Counted from the first letter of the stretch, positions 32,751 to 43,182 are shown. The stretch is DNA of 64,000 nt from Sphingomonas sp. 1F27F7B (GCF_005503355.1 NZ_SCMK01000012.1:94855-158854), one strand, 5' to 3'. Program-made: numbers and translations. The notes: generated by a model not told the origin, from the letters alone.

Positions 32751-34322
32751 ATGACGCCGACGCTGATATCGATCACGGCGCTGGCGCGATCCGGAGCCGA
32801 GGAGCTGGCATGGCGGCTCTTCCGTTCCGCCGGACTCGATCGGATCGGAGACGATCCGGCCGTGCTCGCACTGCATGGCCGGCTGCTCAAGGATCGCGCG
32901 CTGGGCCTGTCGGGCCCGGCGCGGCAGGCGACCGCGGCCCAGGCCGCCGATGCCTATGCCGCCGCGGCCCGGCTTCGCCCGGCAACCTACCCGCTGATCA
33001 ACGCGGCCACGCTGTCCCTGATCGCCGGCGCGCATGGTGCGGTACAGCGGCTGGCGGACGAAGCGCTCGCGCTGCTCGATGCCGGCACCGGCGAGCCCGA
33101 CACGCCCTATTATCTGGAAGCGACCCGTGCCGAGGCCCTGCTGCTCGGCGGTAGGCGCGATGCGGCTGAGGCCGCGCTCCGGCGCGCCGTGACGCTGGCG
33201 CCCCGAGCCTGGGAAGATCATGCCTCCACGCTGCGCCAGTTCGCGACGATCCTTGCCGAACTGGGGCTCGACGCCGATTGGCTCGACGCCTATCGCCCGC
33301 CGCGCACGCTCCATTATGCCGGGCAGATGCGGATCCGGAACGACGCGACCCAGTCGGCCGGGATCGACGCCGTGCTGGCGGCCGAGAATATCGGCTTTGG
33401 CTATGGCGCGCTGGCCGCCGGGGCGGACATGCTGATCGCCGAGCGGCTGCTCGCCCGCGACGCGGAGCTGCACGTCACCCTGCCCTCGCCTCGAACCGCA
33501 TTTCTCGATCGGTCGGTCGAAGCCTTTGAAGGCGATGCGGCGCGCTTCGAGGCGATCCTGGCCCGGGCGGCAACCGTGCGCGAGATCGGCGAGGAGGACG
33601 AAGCGGATGCGGCGCTGACGGGCGCACTCGCCGACCAGCTCGCAATGGGCTGCGCGGTGATGCGCGCCCGCCAGTTGCAGACCAACGCCGTGCAGCTGAT
33701 CGTCAGCGAAGCATCGCAAGGCGCGCCGGTCGCCCCCAACAGCGCCCGCCTGGCGCGGATCTGGGCCGCGACGGGCCGGCGGCAGCACCTGCTGGATGCC
33801 GGCCGGGATCCCGCCGGAACCGCAGTGCCGGCGCGCGAGGCAGGCGGCCGGCGGCTCGCGGCAACGATCGCCATCAGCCTGTGTGAAGCCGAGGAAGAGA
33901 TCGCGGCCGATCGGATCGCGGAACGGCTGGCGGCATTGCCCGGGCCCATCGGCCTGATCGCGCCGCCGGCCTGGCGTGCCGAAGGCGCCGTACTGCATTA
34001 TGGATCGGCACGGGAAGCCGCTGCCGATGCCGTCCGGCTTCGCGCGGCGCTGGCGGCTAGCGGCCCGGTGCGCATCGCCGGGGACCTCGGCATCCTGCGG
34101 TTCGCTCCCGCGCCGTTCGGCGGAGGCACGCTGGCATTGGGGGCGACGCTCCGCCGCGTCGACCGGCTGCTCGAGGTCACGCCTTCGACGGCAATTTACT
34201 TTTCCGAGACGCTGGGCGCAGCCTATGCGGCGAGCATGCGGACAGACGAGAGCGCCCGCCTCGAGCCGATCGGCGAACTGCCCGGCACGCTGCTCCCCCT
34301 CTACGCCCTGCGCGAGCGCTAG
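32751..34322 (+). CDS. TPR protein with Rossmann/SLOG-like C-terminal domain
   Basis: 523 residues. The N-terminal third has helical repeats (AADAYAAAARLRPATYPLINAAT, then EAALRRAVTLAPRAWEDHA), as in proteins annotated TRAFs-binding or TPR-containing. From about residue 188 comes an alpha/beta domain with YAGQMRIRN, a Gly-rich FGYGALAAGADMLIAERLLAR segment near 213-235, and ELHVTLPSP. This is the layout of SLOG/DprA-like nucleotide-binding folds and of the related part of some cyclase-associated TPR proteins. The end (IRFAPAPFGGG, GELPGTLLPLYALRER) is unassigned. It is last in the TIR cluster. The SLOG assignment is tentative. The TAG stop comes from a repeat element. Confidence 0.7.
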   Translation: MTPTLISITALARSGAEELAWRLFRSAGLDRIGDDPAVLALHGRLLKDRALGLSGPARQATAAQAADAYAAAARLRPATYPLINAATLSLIAGAHGAVQRLADEALALLDAGTGEPDTPYYLEATRAEALLLGGRRDAAEAALRRAVTLAPRAWEDHASTLRQFATILAELGLDADWLDAYRPPRTLHYAGQMRIRNDATQSAGIDAVLAAENIGFGYGALAAGADMLIAERLLARDAELHVTLPSPRTAFLDRSVEAFEGDAARFEAILARAATVREIGEEDEADAALTGALADQLAMGCAVMRARQLQTNAVQLIVSEASQGAPVAPNSARLARIWAATGRRQHLLDAGRDPAGTAVPAREAGGRRLAATIAISLCEAEEEIAADRIAERLAALPGPIGLIAPPAWRAEGAVLHYGSAREAAADAVRLRAALAASGPVRIAGDLGILRFAPAPFGGGTLALGATLRRVDRLLEVTPSTAIYFSETLGAAYAASMRTDESARLEPIGELPGTLLPLYALRER

Positions 34323-34410
34323 GTTGAGAACTCAACAAGTATCTGATTTTCCTTCGTCATCCCGGCTCAACGCCGGGGTGATGAGGGAAGAACATGAGTC
34401 CTCGGCCTAG
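34319..34410. repeat. CTAG-type element, short form (92 bp)
   Basis: The left end is CTAGGTTGAGAACTCAACAAG with TATCTGATTTTCC. The hairpin is CGTCATCCCGGCTCAACGCCGGGGTGATG. The right end on the minus strand is CTAGGCCGAGGACTCATG. The left TAG is the stop codon of the TPR/SLOG-like gene. Its right CTAG is shared with the next element. Confidence 0.88.
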
Positions 34411-34609
34411 GTTGGGGACTCATATTCCTTCAATCGTCATCCCCGCGCAGGCGGGGATCCAGGGCCAGGCGCGGAGCCGGGGTGGCGGGGTCCGGCCCGC
34501 TCCGGACAGCGTTCGCGCGGTGGTGCCGATATCCCGCATTACCCTGGATCCCCGCCTGCGCGGGGATGACGACGGAAAATCAGATACTTGTTTGAGTCCT
34601 CGACCCTAG
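34407..34609. repeat. CTAG-type palindromic element, long form (203 bp, complete)
   Basis: The left end is CTAGGTTGGGGACTCATATTCC; the right end, read inward on the minus strand, is CTAGGGTCGAGGACTCAAAC. It has the same length as the copy at 19708-19910 and is essentially its inverse in orientation: the ATCTGATTTTCC flank is now at the right. The middle (AGGGCCAGGCGCGGAGCCGG, then CCGATATCCCGCATTACC) is nearly identical. The right CTAG gives the Crp/Fnr gene its TAG stop. Confidence 0.9.
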
Positions 34610-35253
34610 ACCACCATGTCGGCCAGCCGTGCCGGAGCGACGATCACCAGCGCATCCGCATCGCGGCGCACGATACCGCGCCGTTCCAGCGCGCTGACGG
34701 TGCGCGATACCGTCTCGCGCGTGGTATAGACGCGTGCGGCCAGCTCGGAGAGCACCGGCGCCGGCGCGATCGTCACACCGTCCGCGCCCACCAGACGGAG
34801 CAACTCCTCGTGCACCCGCCCGGCGGCGGAAAGCGTCGCGCGCGACAGCATCTGTTCCGAAATCCGTGCGAGCTGGCGCAGCAGCGCCCGTGACAGCGTC
34901 AGCCCCACGCAGCTGTGCGCCTCCAGCAGGGCCAGAAAATCCGCGCCGCCGAAGATGGCGGAATCGAGATCCTCCAGCGCCGAGATCTCGCTGAAATGAT
35001 CCCGCCCGTCGGAAAGCGCGCCGAACAGGTCGCCAGGCGCGAAATCGTAGAAGCGGATCAGCAGGCCGTCGGGCGAGATGACGAAGGAACGAGCCCGGCC
35101 CATGACCAGCAGATAGACGTCGTGACACGGCTCGCCCTGCCGGACGATCGCGCTCCCGGCCGGATAGGCGCGCGGCCGCGCGCGCGCCTCGATCTGCCGC
35201 GCGGTCTCGGCGGAACAGGCGAATACCCGCTCGATGAAGTCGTTCAGCGCCAA
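34606..35253 (-). CDS. Crp/Fnr family transcriptional regulator
   Basis: 215 residues. An N-terminal cyclic-nucleotide-binding-type barrel (YPAGSAIVRQGEPCHDVYLLVMGRA, then FAPGDLFGAL) and a C-terminal winged helix (LSELAARVYTTRETVSRTVSALERRGIV) define the family. There is no FNR-type cysteine cluster, and the cAMP-binding arginine is not evident, so the signal is unknown. It lies 52 bp downstream of kdpE on the same strand, so it could be transcribed with the kdp genes or separately. Confidence 0.9.
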   Translation of the reverse strand: MALNDFIERVFACSAETARQIEARARPRAYPAGSAIVRQGEPCHDVYLLVMGRARSFVISPDGLLIRFYDFAPGDLFGALSDGRDHFSEISALEDLDSAIFGGADFLALLEAHSCVGLTLSRALLRQLARISEQMLSRATLSAAGRVHEELLRLVGADGVTIAPAPVLSELAARVYTTRETVSRTVSALERRGIVRRDADALVIVAPARLADMVV

Positions 35254-35304
35254 GGCACCCCCCGGTTCCCGTTCCCGCCACCTTGAGCGGGAGCGGCTCC
35301 AGGT

Positions 35305-35988
35305 TCAAGCCATCAGGCGATAGCCCACCCCCGGCTCGTTGCGGATGACCGACGGAGCGGCGGCATCGTCCTCCAGCTTGCGACGGACGCCGCGCGCGGC
35401 GACGCGAAGATATTCGACGTCATGTTCGTGCCCCGGCCCCCAGACGGTGCGCAGCAGCTGGGCATGAGTCACCACTCGCCCGGGATGCTTGGCGAGCTCG
35501 GCGAGAAAGCCGAATTCCTTCGGCGTCAGGTGCACTTCCTCGCCGGCCTTGCGCACCAGCCGCGCGCCCAGGTCGATCTCGATCGCGCCGATCCGCACCA
35601 CCGGCATCTCGGCCTCGACCGAAAGCCGGTGGCGCAGCGCCGTGCGGACGCGGGCGAGCACTTCCTCGGTATCGAACGGCTTGGTCACATAGTCGTCCGC
35701 GCCAAGATCGAGCGCAGTGACTTTCTGCTCGGTCGCGTCGCGCGCGGAGACGACGAGCACGGATGTGCCCGCCGCCTTGAGCAGCGGCACCAGCTCCAGC
35801 CCGTCGCGATCGGGCAGGCCCAGATCAAGCAGCACCGCCTCGGGCTTGTCGATCTGCATGGCGCTCAGCGCATCGCGCGCGCTCGCCGCCTCGACCACGC
35901 GGTAGCCCGCGCGCCCCAGCCCCGCGGCAAGCAGGCGGCGGATCGCCGGCTCGTCGTCCACCACCAGAATTTTCGCCTGCTGGCTCAT
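35305..35988 (-). CDS. kdpE: KdpE response regulator
   Basis: 227 residues. The receiver has VDDEPAIRR, the phospho-acceptor in AVLLDLGLPDRDG, and KPF. The OmpR-type winged helix contains LTPKEFGFLAELAKHPGRVVTHAQLLRTVWGP, then YLRVAARGVRRKLE, closely matching KdpE. It activates the kdpFABC promoter when phosphorylated by KdpD. The ATG at 35988 overlaps the kdpD stop by 4 nt (ATGA), and kdpC-kdpD-kdpE are all linked by such overlaps. Confidence 0.95.
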   Translation of the reverse strand: MSQQAKILVVDDEPAIRRLLAAGLGRAGYRVVEAASARDALSAMQIDKPEAVLLDLGLPDRDGLELVPLLKAAGTSVLVVSARDATEQKVTALDLGADDYVTKPFDTEEVLARVRTALRHRLSVEAEMPVVRIGAIEIDLGARLVRKAGEEVHLTPKEFGFLAELAKHPGRVVTHAQLLRTVWGPGHEHDVEYLRVAARGVRRKLEDDAAAPSVIRNEPGVGYRLMA

Positions 35989-38645
35989 TCGCCTGCATTT
36001 CCTTTCCGAAGCAGCGCTTCCGGGAAGCGGATCGTGAAGATCGCCCCGGCCCGATCGGCGCGGTTCGCCGCCGAAACGCTCAGCCCCATCGCCTCGGCGA
36101 AACCCTTCACGATGGCAAGGCCGAGCCCGGTTCCTCCCTTGCGATCGGATCCCTCGATCCGCGTGAAGGTCTCGAAGATCCGCGCCTCGTCGCCCGGCGG
36201 CAGGCCGGGCCCTTCGTCCATCACGCTCAGCGTCATGCTCCCCGGCTGGCGGCGCGCGGCAATGGTGATCGACGAGCCCGGATCCCCGTACTTGCCGGCA
36301 TTCTCGATCAAGTTGATCAGGCAATGGTGGAAGAGCTGCGGATCGACCGAGGCGAAGGGGAGCTCGGGCGGCACGTCGAGCCGCACCGGATGATCCTCCA
36401 GCACCCGCCGCAGATCATGCACGGCCGCGGCGACCGCCTCGGCAAGGTCGACCGGCTCGATCGACTGGTGAAGCGCCCCCGCCTCGATGCGCACCATGTC
36501 GAGCAGGTTGGCGACGAAGCGGTTCAGCCGTTCCGCCTCGGCGCGGGCGGCGGACAGCTGGTCGGCCTGCCCTTCGTCTTCGGGCCGCATCTCGCCGAGC
36601 ATGCCCAGGATGGTGGTTAGCGGCGTGCGCAGGTCATGACTCACCGACGAAAGCAGGGCCGCGCGCAGCCGGTCGCGCTCCTTGAGCTGAGTCACCATCG
36701 CCATCTCGCTCTCCAGCGCGATCCGCTCGAAGGCGAGCGCGGCCTGGTCGAGCAGGCTGAGCAGCAGCGGCAGCTGGTCCGAACGCAGCGGATTGCCCGC
36801 ATCGATCCGCGCCACGCCCAACACGCCGAGCGCCCGCCCGCCGGCCGCCAGCGGGTGAAACAGCCATTCCGAGGCAGTGAGCGTGTCCGATCCGCGCCCG
36901 GCCGGGCTGTTGTGATCGAACGACCATTGCGCCGCCGCCTGCTCGATCATCTCGAGCCGGTCCTCGGGCGGATAGGCCGCGCGCAGCCCGAGCTGGCCGT
37001 GCTCGGGGAGCAGCAGCACTGCGCTCACGTCGAGCAGCCGCGCGACTTCGGCGCAGAGCGTCTGGCCGAGATCCTCCTGCGTGCTCACGCCCGTCAGCAG
37101 CCGCGCGAAGCCTGCCAGCGTGCTGTTCTGCGCGGCGCTGCGCTGGGCCAGCTCCGCCTGGGCCCGCACCCGCGCGGCGAGCTGGCTCGAGACCACCGCC
37201 ACGCCCATCAACACCAGCACGGTGATGATGTTCTGCGGATCCTGGATGGTGAAGGTCCGGGTCGGCGGGATGAAGAAGAAATTATAGGCGAGCGACGAGA
37301 CCAGCCCGGTCACCACGCCCGCGCGCACGCCGTAGCGCGTCGCCGCGACCATCACCGGCAACAGGTAGAGCAGCCCGATATTGGTGATGTTGCCGAGCGA
37401 GAAGATCGTCGCCCCCAGCACGGTGACCGCCACGACCAGGCCGAGCGAGACGACATAATCGGTAGGGGATCCCCATCGGCCGCGCGGGGGGTGGTGCCGC
37501 CCGGCCGCGGGCGCCTCGTGCATCGGCAGCACGTGCACCGCGATGCCGGGAGTCTCGCGCACCAGCCGGTCGACCACCGAGCCGTGCCGCAGCTCGAACC
37601 AGCGCGAACGCGCCGACTTGCCGACGATGAGCTGGGTGGCGCGCGCCTCAGCGGTGAAGCGCTTCAGCCCGTCCAGCACCGATTCTGCGGGCACCGTCGC
37701 CACTTGCCCGCCGAGCTGGCTGGCGAGGTGCAGCGTCGCGGCGACCTGGGCATTCTCCGCATCGCTCAGCCGGGCGGTGCGCGGCGTCTCGATGTGCACT
37801 GCGGTCCAGGGCGCGCGCAGGCCGTCGGCGACGCGCTTGGCGGCGCGGACCAGCTCGGCCGAGCCGGGCAGCTCGCTCACCGCCACCACCAGCCGCTCGC
37901 TCGCCGCCCAGGTGCCGGCCAGCGCATGGGTGCGCAGATAGTCGAGCATCTGCGCATCGACCGCCTGCGCGGCGCGGCGCAGCGCCAGCTCGCGCAGCGC
38001 AGTCAGGTTCGACTTGGAGAAGAAATGCCCCAGCGCCCGCGTCGCTTCCTCGGGGACATAGACCTTGCCTTCGCGCAGCCGCTCGATCAGCTCGTCGGGC
38101 GGCAGGTCGACGACCTCGATGTCCGCGGCCTCGAGCACCCGATCGGGAACGGTTTCGCGCACGCGCACCTTGGTGAAGGAAGCGACGACGTCGTTCAGGC
38201 TCTCGATATGCTGGATGTTGACGGTGGAATAGACGTCGATTCCCGCCGCGAGCAGTTCCTCGATGTCCTGGTAGCGCTTGTCGTGCCGGCTGCCCGGCGC
38301 GTTGGTGTGGGCGAGTTCGTCGACCAGCACCAGCTGCGGCGCGCGGACCAGGATTGCGTCGATGTCCATCTCGGCGATGGTCCGGCCATGATATTCGACC
38401 GGGCGGCGCGGCACGATCTCCAGCCCCTGGACGAGCGCTTCGGTCTCGATGCGGCCATGCGTCTCGACCACGCCGATGACGACGTCGACGCCCGCCTTGC
38501 GCCGCGCCGCCGCCTCGGTGAGCATCTCATAGGTCTTGCCCACCCCCGGCGCGGCGCCGAGAAATACCTTCAGACGGCCGATGCCCTCCTGCGCAACCGC
38601 ACGCAGAAGGGCATCGGGATCGGGTCGCTGATCGTCGTCGCTCAC
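35985..38645 (-). CDS. kdpD: KdpD osmosensitive potassium-channel sensor histidine kinase
   Basis: 886 residues. The N-terminal KdpD domain has Walker [36 protein letters not shown], and a USP-like region. Four transmembrane helices lie around residues 395-490. A GAF-like segment follows, then the phosphoacceptor His in [12 protein letters not shown] box [12 protein letters not shown], and [16 protein letters not shown]. It senses low potassium or turgor and phosphorylates KdpE. The start is GTG and overlaps the kdpC stop by 4 nt. Confidence 0.96.
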   Translation of the reverse strand: MSDDDQRPDPDALLRAVAQEGIGRLKVFLGAAPGVGKTYEMLTEAAARRKAGVDVVIGVVETHGRIETEALVQGLEIVPRRPVEYHGRTIAEMDIDAILVRAPQLVLVDELAHTNAPGSRHDKRYQDIEELLAAGIDVYSTVNIQHIESLNDVVASFTKVRVRETVPDRVLEAADIEVVDLPPDELIERLREGKVYVPEEATRALGHFFSKSNLTALRELALRRAAQAVDAQMLDYLRTHALAGTWAASERLVVAVSELPGSAELVRAAKRVADGLRAPWTAVHIETPRTARLSDAENAQVAATLHLASQLGGQVATVPAESVLDGLKRFTAEARATQLIVGKSARSRWFELRHGSVVDRLVRETPGIAVHVLPMHEAPAAGRHHPPRGRWGSPTDYVVSLGLVVAVTVLGATIFSLGNITNIGLLYLLPVMVAATRYGVRAGVVTGLVSSLAYNFFFIPPTRTFTIQDPQNIITVLVLMGVAVVSSQLAARVRAQAELAQRSAAQNSTLAGFARLLTGVSTQEDLGQTLCAEVARLLDVSAVLLLPEHGQLGLRAAYPPEDRLEMIEQAAAQWSFDHNSPAGRGSDTLTASEWLFHPLAAGGRALGVLGVARIDAGNPLRSDQLPLLLSLLDQAALAFERIALESEMAMVTQLKERDRLRAALLSSVSHDLRTPLTTILGMLGEMRPEDEGQADQLSAARAEAERLNRFVANLLDMVRIEAGALHQSIEPVDLAEAVAAAVHDLRRVLEDHPVRLDVPPELPFASVDPQLFHHCLINLIENAGKYGDPGSSITIAARRQPGSMTLSVMDEGPGLPPGDEARIFETFTRIEGSDRKGGTGLGLAIVKGFAEAMGLSVSAANRADRAGAIFTIRFPEALLRKGNAGE

Positions 38646-39241
38646 CCGGCGGCTTTTGCGCCTTGCGCCACCTGCTTGTCGAGATCGCGATTGAGCGCGA
38701 GCACGTTGACGTGCGGCTCGCCCACGAAGCCGAGCAGCGGCTGCTCGACATGCGCGTTCACGATGGCCCGCACCTTCTCCACGCTCAGTCCGCGCGCCTT
38801 GGCGACGCGGCCCACCTGGAAAAGAGCCGCCTCGGGGCTGATGTCAGGATCGAGCCCCGAGGCGGAGGTGGTCACCAGATCGGCGGGAACCGAGTTTCCT
38901 GGTGCGGAACGGTTGGCGGCCACGTCCTTGGCGACGCGATCGGCGAGCGCCTGCGAGGTAGGGCCGAGATTGGAGCCGGAAGAAGCGGTGGGGTCATAGC
39001 CATTGGTGCCGGCGGCCGAGGGACGGCCGTGGAAATAGCCCGGGCCGGCAAAGCCCTGGCCAAGCAGTTCGGAGCCGCGCACCCGGCCGTTCTCGACGAT
39101 CAGGCTGCCATTGGCCTGGTGGGGAAAGGCGAGCTGGCCGATGCCGGTGAGCGCCGCCGGATAGGCAAGCCCGAGCAGGACGGCGAACAGGACCGTCAGG
39201 ATGATGGCCGGACGGAGAGCGGTGGTGAGATCGTTCAACAT
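38642..39241 (-). CDS. kdpC: Potassium-transporting ATPase subunit C (KdpC)
   Basis: 199 residues. A single N-terminal membrane helix ([21 protein letters not shown]) precedes the periplasmic domain, with family motifs [31 protein letters not shown], and the C-terminal [36 protein letters not shown]. KdpC is required for the assembled KdpFABC pump and affects ATP binding. It is separated from kdpB by 113 bp that contain a single hairpin repeat. Confidence 0.96.
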   Translation of the reverse strand: MLNDLTTALRPAIILTVLFAVLLGLAYPAALTGIGQLAFPHQANGSLIVENGRVRGSELLGQGFAGPGYFHGRPSAAGTNGYDPTASSGSNLGPTSQALADRVAKDVAANRSAPGNSVPADLVTTSASGLDPDISPEAALFQVGRVAKARGLSVEKVRAIVNAHVEQPLLGFVGEPHVNVLALNRDLDKQVAQGAKAAG

Positions 39242-39303
39242 TTCTAGTTCCTTGCTTCCCTCATGCCGGGAGGGAGAATGCGTCGGAGTGCCAAAGGAAT
39301 TTC

Positions 39304-39330
39304 CGTCATCCCCGCCCAGGCGGGGATGAC
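39304..39330. repeat. Single palindromic hairpin between kdpB and kdpC
   Basis: CGTCATCCCCGCCCAGGCGGGGATGAC is a perfect-arm inverted repeat with a CCA loop region. It belongs to the hairpin core found in the larger elements, without their flanks. It lies inside the kdp operon, so it may modulate kdpC/D/E expression relative to kdpFAB or stabilise the upstream message. Confidence 0.8.
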
Positions 39331-39354
39331 CAATCAGGAAGGCGGGCAAATGCA

Positions 39355-41367
39355 TCACGCCAGCCCCAGCCCCGCCACGACCAGGTCGATCAGCTTGATC
39401 CCCGCGAACGGCGCGAGCACGCCGCCCAGGCCGTAGATCGCCAGGTTGCGCGCGAGCAGCGGCCCGGCCCCGATCGGGCGGTACTTCACGCCCTTGAGCG
39501 CAAGCGGCACCAGCGCAGGGATGATCAGCGCGTTGAAGATGATCGCCGAGAGGATCGCGCTCTGCGGACTCGACAGTTCCATCACATTGAGCACGCCGAG
39601 CGACGGATAGAGCGCGACGAACATCGCCGGGATGATCGCGAAATATTTCGCGATGTCGTTGGCGACCGAGAAGGTGGTCAGCGCCCCGCGCGTCATCAGC
39701 AGCTGCTTGCCCAGGCCGACGATCTCGATGAGCTTGGTCGGATCGCTGTCGAGATCGACCATGTTGCCCGCCTCGCGCGCGGCCTGGGTGCCGGTGTTCA
39801 TCGCCACGCCCACGTCGGACTGGGCGAGCGCCGGCGCGTCGTTGGTGCCGTCGCCGCACATCGCCACCAGGCGGCCGCCCTGCTGCTCCTTGCGAATCAG
39901 CGCGAGCTTGTCCTCGGGCGTGGCTTCGGCAAGGAAATCGTCCACGCCGGCTTCGGCCGCGATCGCCGCGGCGGTGAGCGGGTTGTCGCCGGTGATCATC
40001 ACGGTGCGGATGCCCATGCGGCGCAACTCGCCGAACCGCTCGCGCACCCCGGCCTTGACCACGTCCTTGAGCGCGATCACGCCGAACAGCCTGCCGTCCT
40101 CGGCCACCGCTAGCGGCGTCTGCCCCTGGCGGGCGATCTCCTCGGCGATGCGGCGCAGGTCGCCGCCCATTGCTGTCTCGCCCAGGCCCGGATTGGCGCG
40201 CAGCACCGCGTCGACCGCGCCCTTCTGGATCAGCGTGGTGCCGATCCGAACGCCCGAGATGCGAGTCTGGGCAGTGAAGGGAATGACTTCGGCGGTCTTG
40301 GGCAGGCTGCGGATCTCGACGGCGTATCTGCCCTGGGCAAGCGTCACGATCGAGCGGCCCTCGGGCGTCTCGTCGGCCAGGCTGGCGAGCAGCGCGGCCC
40401 GCGCCAGCTCATCGGTGGTGACGCCGCCCAGCGGGCGGAACTCGCTCGCGGCACGGTCGCCGATCGTGATCGTGCCGGTCTTGTCGAGCAGCAGCACGTC
40501 GATGTCGCCCGCCGCTTCCACCGCGCGGCCCGACTTGGCGAGCACGTTGAAACGCACCAGCCGGTCCATGCCTGCGATGCCGATTGCCGAGAGCAGTGCC
40601 GCGATCGTCGTCGGGATCAGGGTGATCAGCAGCGCCGCCAGGATTGCCACCGGCACCTGGCCGCCAGCATAGGCGGCGAAGCTCGGAATGGTCGAGACGG
40701 CGATCAGGAAGATGATCGTCAAGCCGACGAGCAGGATGGTCAGCGCGATCTCGTTCGGAGTCTTCTGGCGCTCGGCGCCCTCGACCAGCGCGATCATGCG
40801 ATCGAGAAAGCCCTGGCCCGGCTCCTGGGTGACGCGGACCTTGATCTGGTCCGAGATCACCCGCGTCCCGGCGGTCACCGCCGAACGGTCGCCGCCCGCC
40901 TCGCGGATCACCGGCGCGCTCTCGCCGGTGATCGCGCTTTCGTTGACCGAGGCGACGCCCTCGATCACTTCGCCATCAGCCGGGATCAGGTCGCCGGTCT
41001 CGACCAGGACGATATCGCCCTTCTTGAGCTGCGAAGCCGGGACGATCTTGCCGTTCGGCAGCCGCGCGGTGAGCTCCGACTTGGTGGCGCGCAGCGACGC
41101 GGCCTGGGCACGGCCCCGCCCCTCCGCCAGCGCCTCGGCAAAGGTGCCGAAGAGGACCGTGAGCCACAGCCAGACGATCAGCTGGACCTGGAAGCCCAGG
41201 GTCAGGTTGGTGCCGCCGAGGAACAGCAGCACGGTGAGCAACAGCGCGACCACCGCGGTGGTGAAGAGCACGGGGTTCTTCACCAGTTGGCGCGGATCGA
41301 GCTTGGTGAACGCATCGCCGATCGCAGGACCGATCAGGGCGGGCGTGAACATGGTTGCGGTCGTCAT
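39355..41367 (-). CDS. kdpB: Potassium-transporting ATPase ATP-binding subunit B (KdpB)
   Basis: 670 residues, a P-type ATPase. The actuator has [15 protein letters not shown]. The phosphorylation site is in [18 protein letters not shown]. Nucleotide-binding and hinge motifs are [31 protein letters not shown] and [22 protein letters not shown]. Transmembrane helices are arranged as in KdpB. It energises high-affinity potassium import with KdpA. It is 12 bp downstream of kdpA. Confidence 0.97.
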   Translation of the reverse strand: MTTATMFTPALIGPAIGDAFTKLDPRQLVKNPVLFTTAVVALLLTVLLFLGGTNLTLGFQVQLIVWLWLTVLFGTFAEALAEGRGRAQAASLRATKSELTARLPNGKIVPASQLKKGDIVLVETGDLIPADGEVIEGVASVNESAITGESAPVIREAGGDRSAVTAGTRVISDQIKVRVTQEPGQGFLDRMIALVEGAERQKTPNEIALTILLVGLTIIFLIAVSTIPSFAAYAGGQVPVAILAALLITLIPTTIAALLSAIGIAGMDRLVRFNVLAKSGRAVEAAGDIDVLLLDKTGTITIGDRAASEFRPLGGVTTDELARAALLASLADETPEGRSIVTLAQGRYAVEIRSLPKTAEVIPFTAQTRISGVRIGTTLIQKGAVDAVLRANPGLGETAMGGDLRRIAEEIARQGQTPLAVAEDGRLFGVIALKDVVKAGVRERFGELRRMGIRTVMITGDNPLTAAAIAAEAGVDDFLAEATPEDKLALIRKEQQGGRLVAMCGDGTNDAPALAQSDVGVAMNTGTQAAREAGNMVDLDSDPTKLIEIVGLGKQLLMTRGALTTFSVANDIAKYFAIIPAMFVALYPSLGVLNVMELSSPQSAILSAIIFNALIIPALVPLALKGVKYRPIGAGPLLARNLAIYGLGGVLAPFAGIKLIDLVVAGLGLA

Positions 41368-41379
41368 GGAGCAAGGACC

Positions 41380-43080
41380 TCAGAAGAGCTGGCCGTGGAT
41401 CATCGCGAGATGATCGGCGATGGGACCGAGCGCGAGGCTGGGAAGGAAGGTGAGCCCGCCCAGGATCAGGACGACGCCGACAAGCAGCCCCACCCAGAGC
41501 AGGCCGGTGGTCGGGAACGAGCCCGCGCTCTCCGGATGCACCTTCTTCGCGGCCAGGCTGCCGGCAATGGCGAGCGCGGGCACGATGATGAAGAAGCGGC
41601 CGATCCACATCGCGACGGCGAGCATGCCGTTGTAGAAGGGCGTGTTGGCGCTCAGGCCGCCAAAGGCCGATCCGTTGTTCGCCGTGGCCGAGGTGAAGGC
41701 GTAGAGGATCTCGGTGAAGCCGTGCGGCCCCTTGTTGAGCGGCCCCGCAAGGCCGGCCGGCAGCGCCGAGGCGAGCGCGGTGCCGCCCAGGATCATCAGC
41801 GGCAGCACCGCGATCGCCAGTACGGCGAGCTTCACTTCGCGGCTCTCGATCTTCTTGCCGACATATTCGGGCGTCCGGCCCACCATCAGGCCCGCGACGA
41901 ACACCGCGAGAATCGCGAAGAGCAGGAAGCCGTAGATGCCTGCGCCGACGCCGCCGATCACGACTTCGCCGAGTTGCATGTTGAACAGCGGGATCATGCC
42001 GCCGAGCGGAGTCAGGCTGTCGTGCATCGCATTGACCGCGCCGCAGGACGCAGCCGTCGTGACCACGCTGAACAAGGCGCTGGCAGCGATGCCGAAGCGG
42101 ACTTCCTTGCCCTCCATGCTGCCCCCGGCGACGCCGAGGTGATGGAGCACCGGGTTGCCCGCCGCTTCCTGCCAATAGCTGATGGTGGTGCCGGCGACGA
42201 ACATCACCAGCATCGCGGCGAGGATCGCCCAGCCCTGGCGGGTATTGCCCACGGCCCGGCCGAAGGTGTGCGTCAGGCCCACGCCGATCAGCAGGATCGA
42301 CAGCATCTGGACGAAGTTGGTGAGCGCGCCCGGATTCTCGAACGGATGCGCCGAATTGGCGTTGAAGAAGCCGCCGCCATTGGTGCCGAGCATCTTGATC
42401 GCTTCCTGCGAGGCGACCGGCCCCAGCAGGATCGTCTGCCTGGCGCCTTCCAGCGTCGTCGCGTCGACCGAGCTGGCGAAGGTCTGCGGCACGCCGCTGG
42501 CAATCAGGAAGACCGCATAGACGATGCAGATCGGCAGCAGGACGTAGAGCGTCACGCGAGTCATGTCGGCCCAGAAATTGCCGATGCCGGCCGCCTGGCG
42601 CCGCGCGAAGCCGCGGAACAGCGCGAAGGCGATCGCGATGCCGGTTGCCGCCGACAGGAAATTGTGGATGGCGAGGCCGAGCATCTGGCTCAGGATCGAC
42701 AGGCTCTCGCCCGAATAGCTTTGCCAGTTGGTGTTGGTGGTGAAGCTCACCGCCGTGTTGAAGGCGAGATCGGGCGACTGGCCGGCCAGCCCGCGCGGAT
42801 TGAGCGGCAGCACGTCCTGGAAGCGCAGGATGCAGTAAGTGAAGGCAAAGGTCGCCAGCTGGAACGCCAGCATGTGCAGCGCATAGCGGCGCCAGCCCTG
42901 CTCGGCGTTCGGATCCACGCCGGCGAGCTTGTAGAAGCCGCGCTCGACGGGGCCGAGCACGACGTGCAGCGGCGTGCGCCGCCCTTCATAGACGGCGAAA
43001 AGCCAGCTCCCCATCGGCTTGGCGAGCGCGACGAGGAGGATCAGGAAGACGAGGATCAGCATCCAGCCTTGGACGGTCAT
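41380..43080 (-). CDS. kdpA: Potassium-transporting ATPase potassium-binding subunit A (KdpA)
   Basis: 566 residues with about ten transmembrane helices and the channel-like selectivity repeats of the SKT superfamily: [34 protein letters not shown], a third near [16 protein letters not shown], and [21 protein letters not shown]. It forms the potassium-conducting part of KdpFABC in the inner membrane. kdpF lies 12 bp upstream. Confidence 0.97.
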   Translation of the reverse strand: MTVQGWMLILVFLILLVALAKPMGSWLFAVYEGRRTPLHVVLGPVERGFYKLAGVDPNAEQGWRRYALHMLAFQLATFAFTYCILRFQDVLPLNPRGLAGQSPDLAFNTAVSFTTNTNWQSYSGESLSILSQMLGLAIHNFLSAATGIAIAFALFRGFARRQAAGIGNFWADMTRVTLYVLLPICIVYAVFLIASGVPQTFASSVDATTLEGARQTILLGPVASQEAIKMLGTNGGGFFNANSAHPFENPGALTNFVQMLSILLIGVGLTHTFGRAVGNTRQGWAILAAMLVMFVAGTTISYWQEAAGNPVLHHLGVAGGSMEGKEVRFGIAASALFSVVTTAASCGAVNAMHDSLTPLGGMIPLFNMQLGEVVIGGVGAGIYGFLLFAILAVFVAGLMVGRTPEYVGKKIESREVKLAVLAIAVLPLMILGGTALASALPAGLAGPLNKGPHGFTEILYAFTSATANNGSAFGGLSANTPFYNGMLAVAMWIGRFFIIVPALAIAGSLAAKKVHPESAGSFPTTGLLWVGLLVGVVLILGGLTFLPSLALGPIADHLAMIHGQLF

Positions 43081-43092
43081 GGTGTAGTCCGA

Positions 43093-43182
43093 TCAGAAGC
43101 GCTCGGGCCGGACGAGCACGGCCACGAGGTAGATGAGCAGGCCCAGGGCAGTGAGCCCGGCGAGCGCGAAAGACAGCGGCAT
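43093..43182 (-). CDS. kdpF: KdpF small subunit (29 residues)
   Basis: Reads MPLSFALAGLTALGLLI followed by YLVAVLVRPERF. It is one transmembrane helix with the family C-terminal pattern YLxxxLxRPERF, directly upstream of kdpA. KdpF stabilises the Kdp complex. It is too short for routine gene calling, but position and motif make it convincing. Confidence 0.93.
   Translation of the reverse strand: MPLSFALAGLTALGLLIYLVAVLVRPERF

Noticed and set aside
30414..34609. Genomic island integrated at tRNA-Thr
   Set aside because: No integrase, and no second copy of the tRNA 3' end (GGTTCGATCCCTGCACTCGGCACCA region) was found downstream. Proximity alone is not enough.
36636..38999. Long plus-strand open frame
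   Set aside because: Antisense to kdpD, whose Walker, histidine and ATPase motifs are complete. The product is His/Arg/Gln-rich without any domain.
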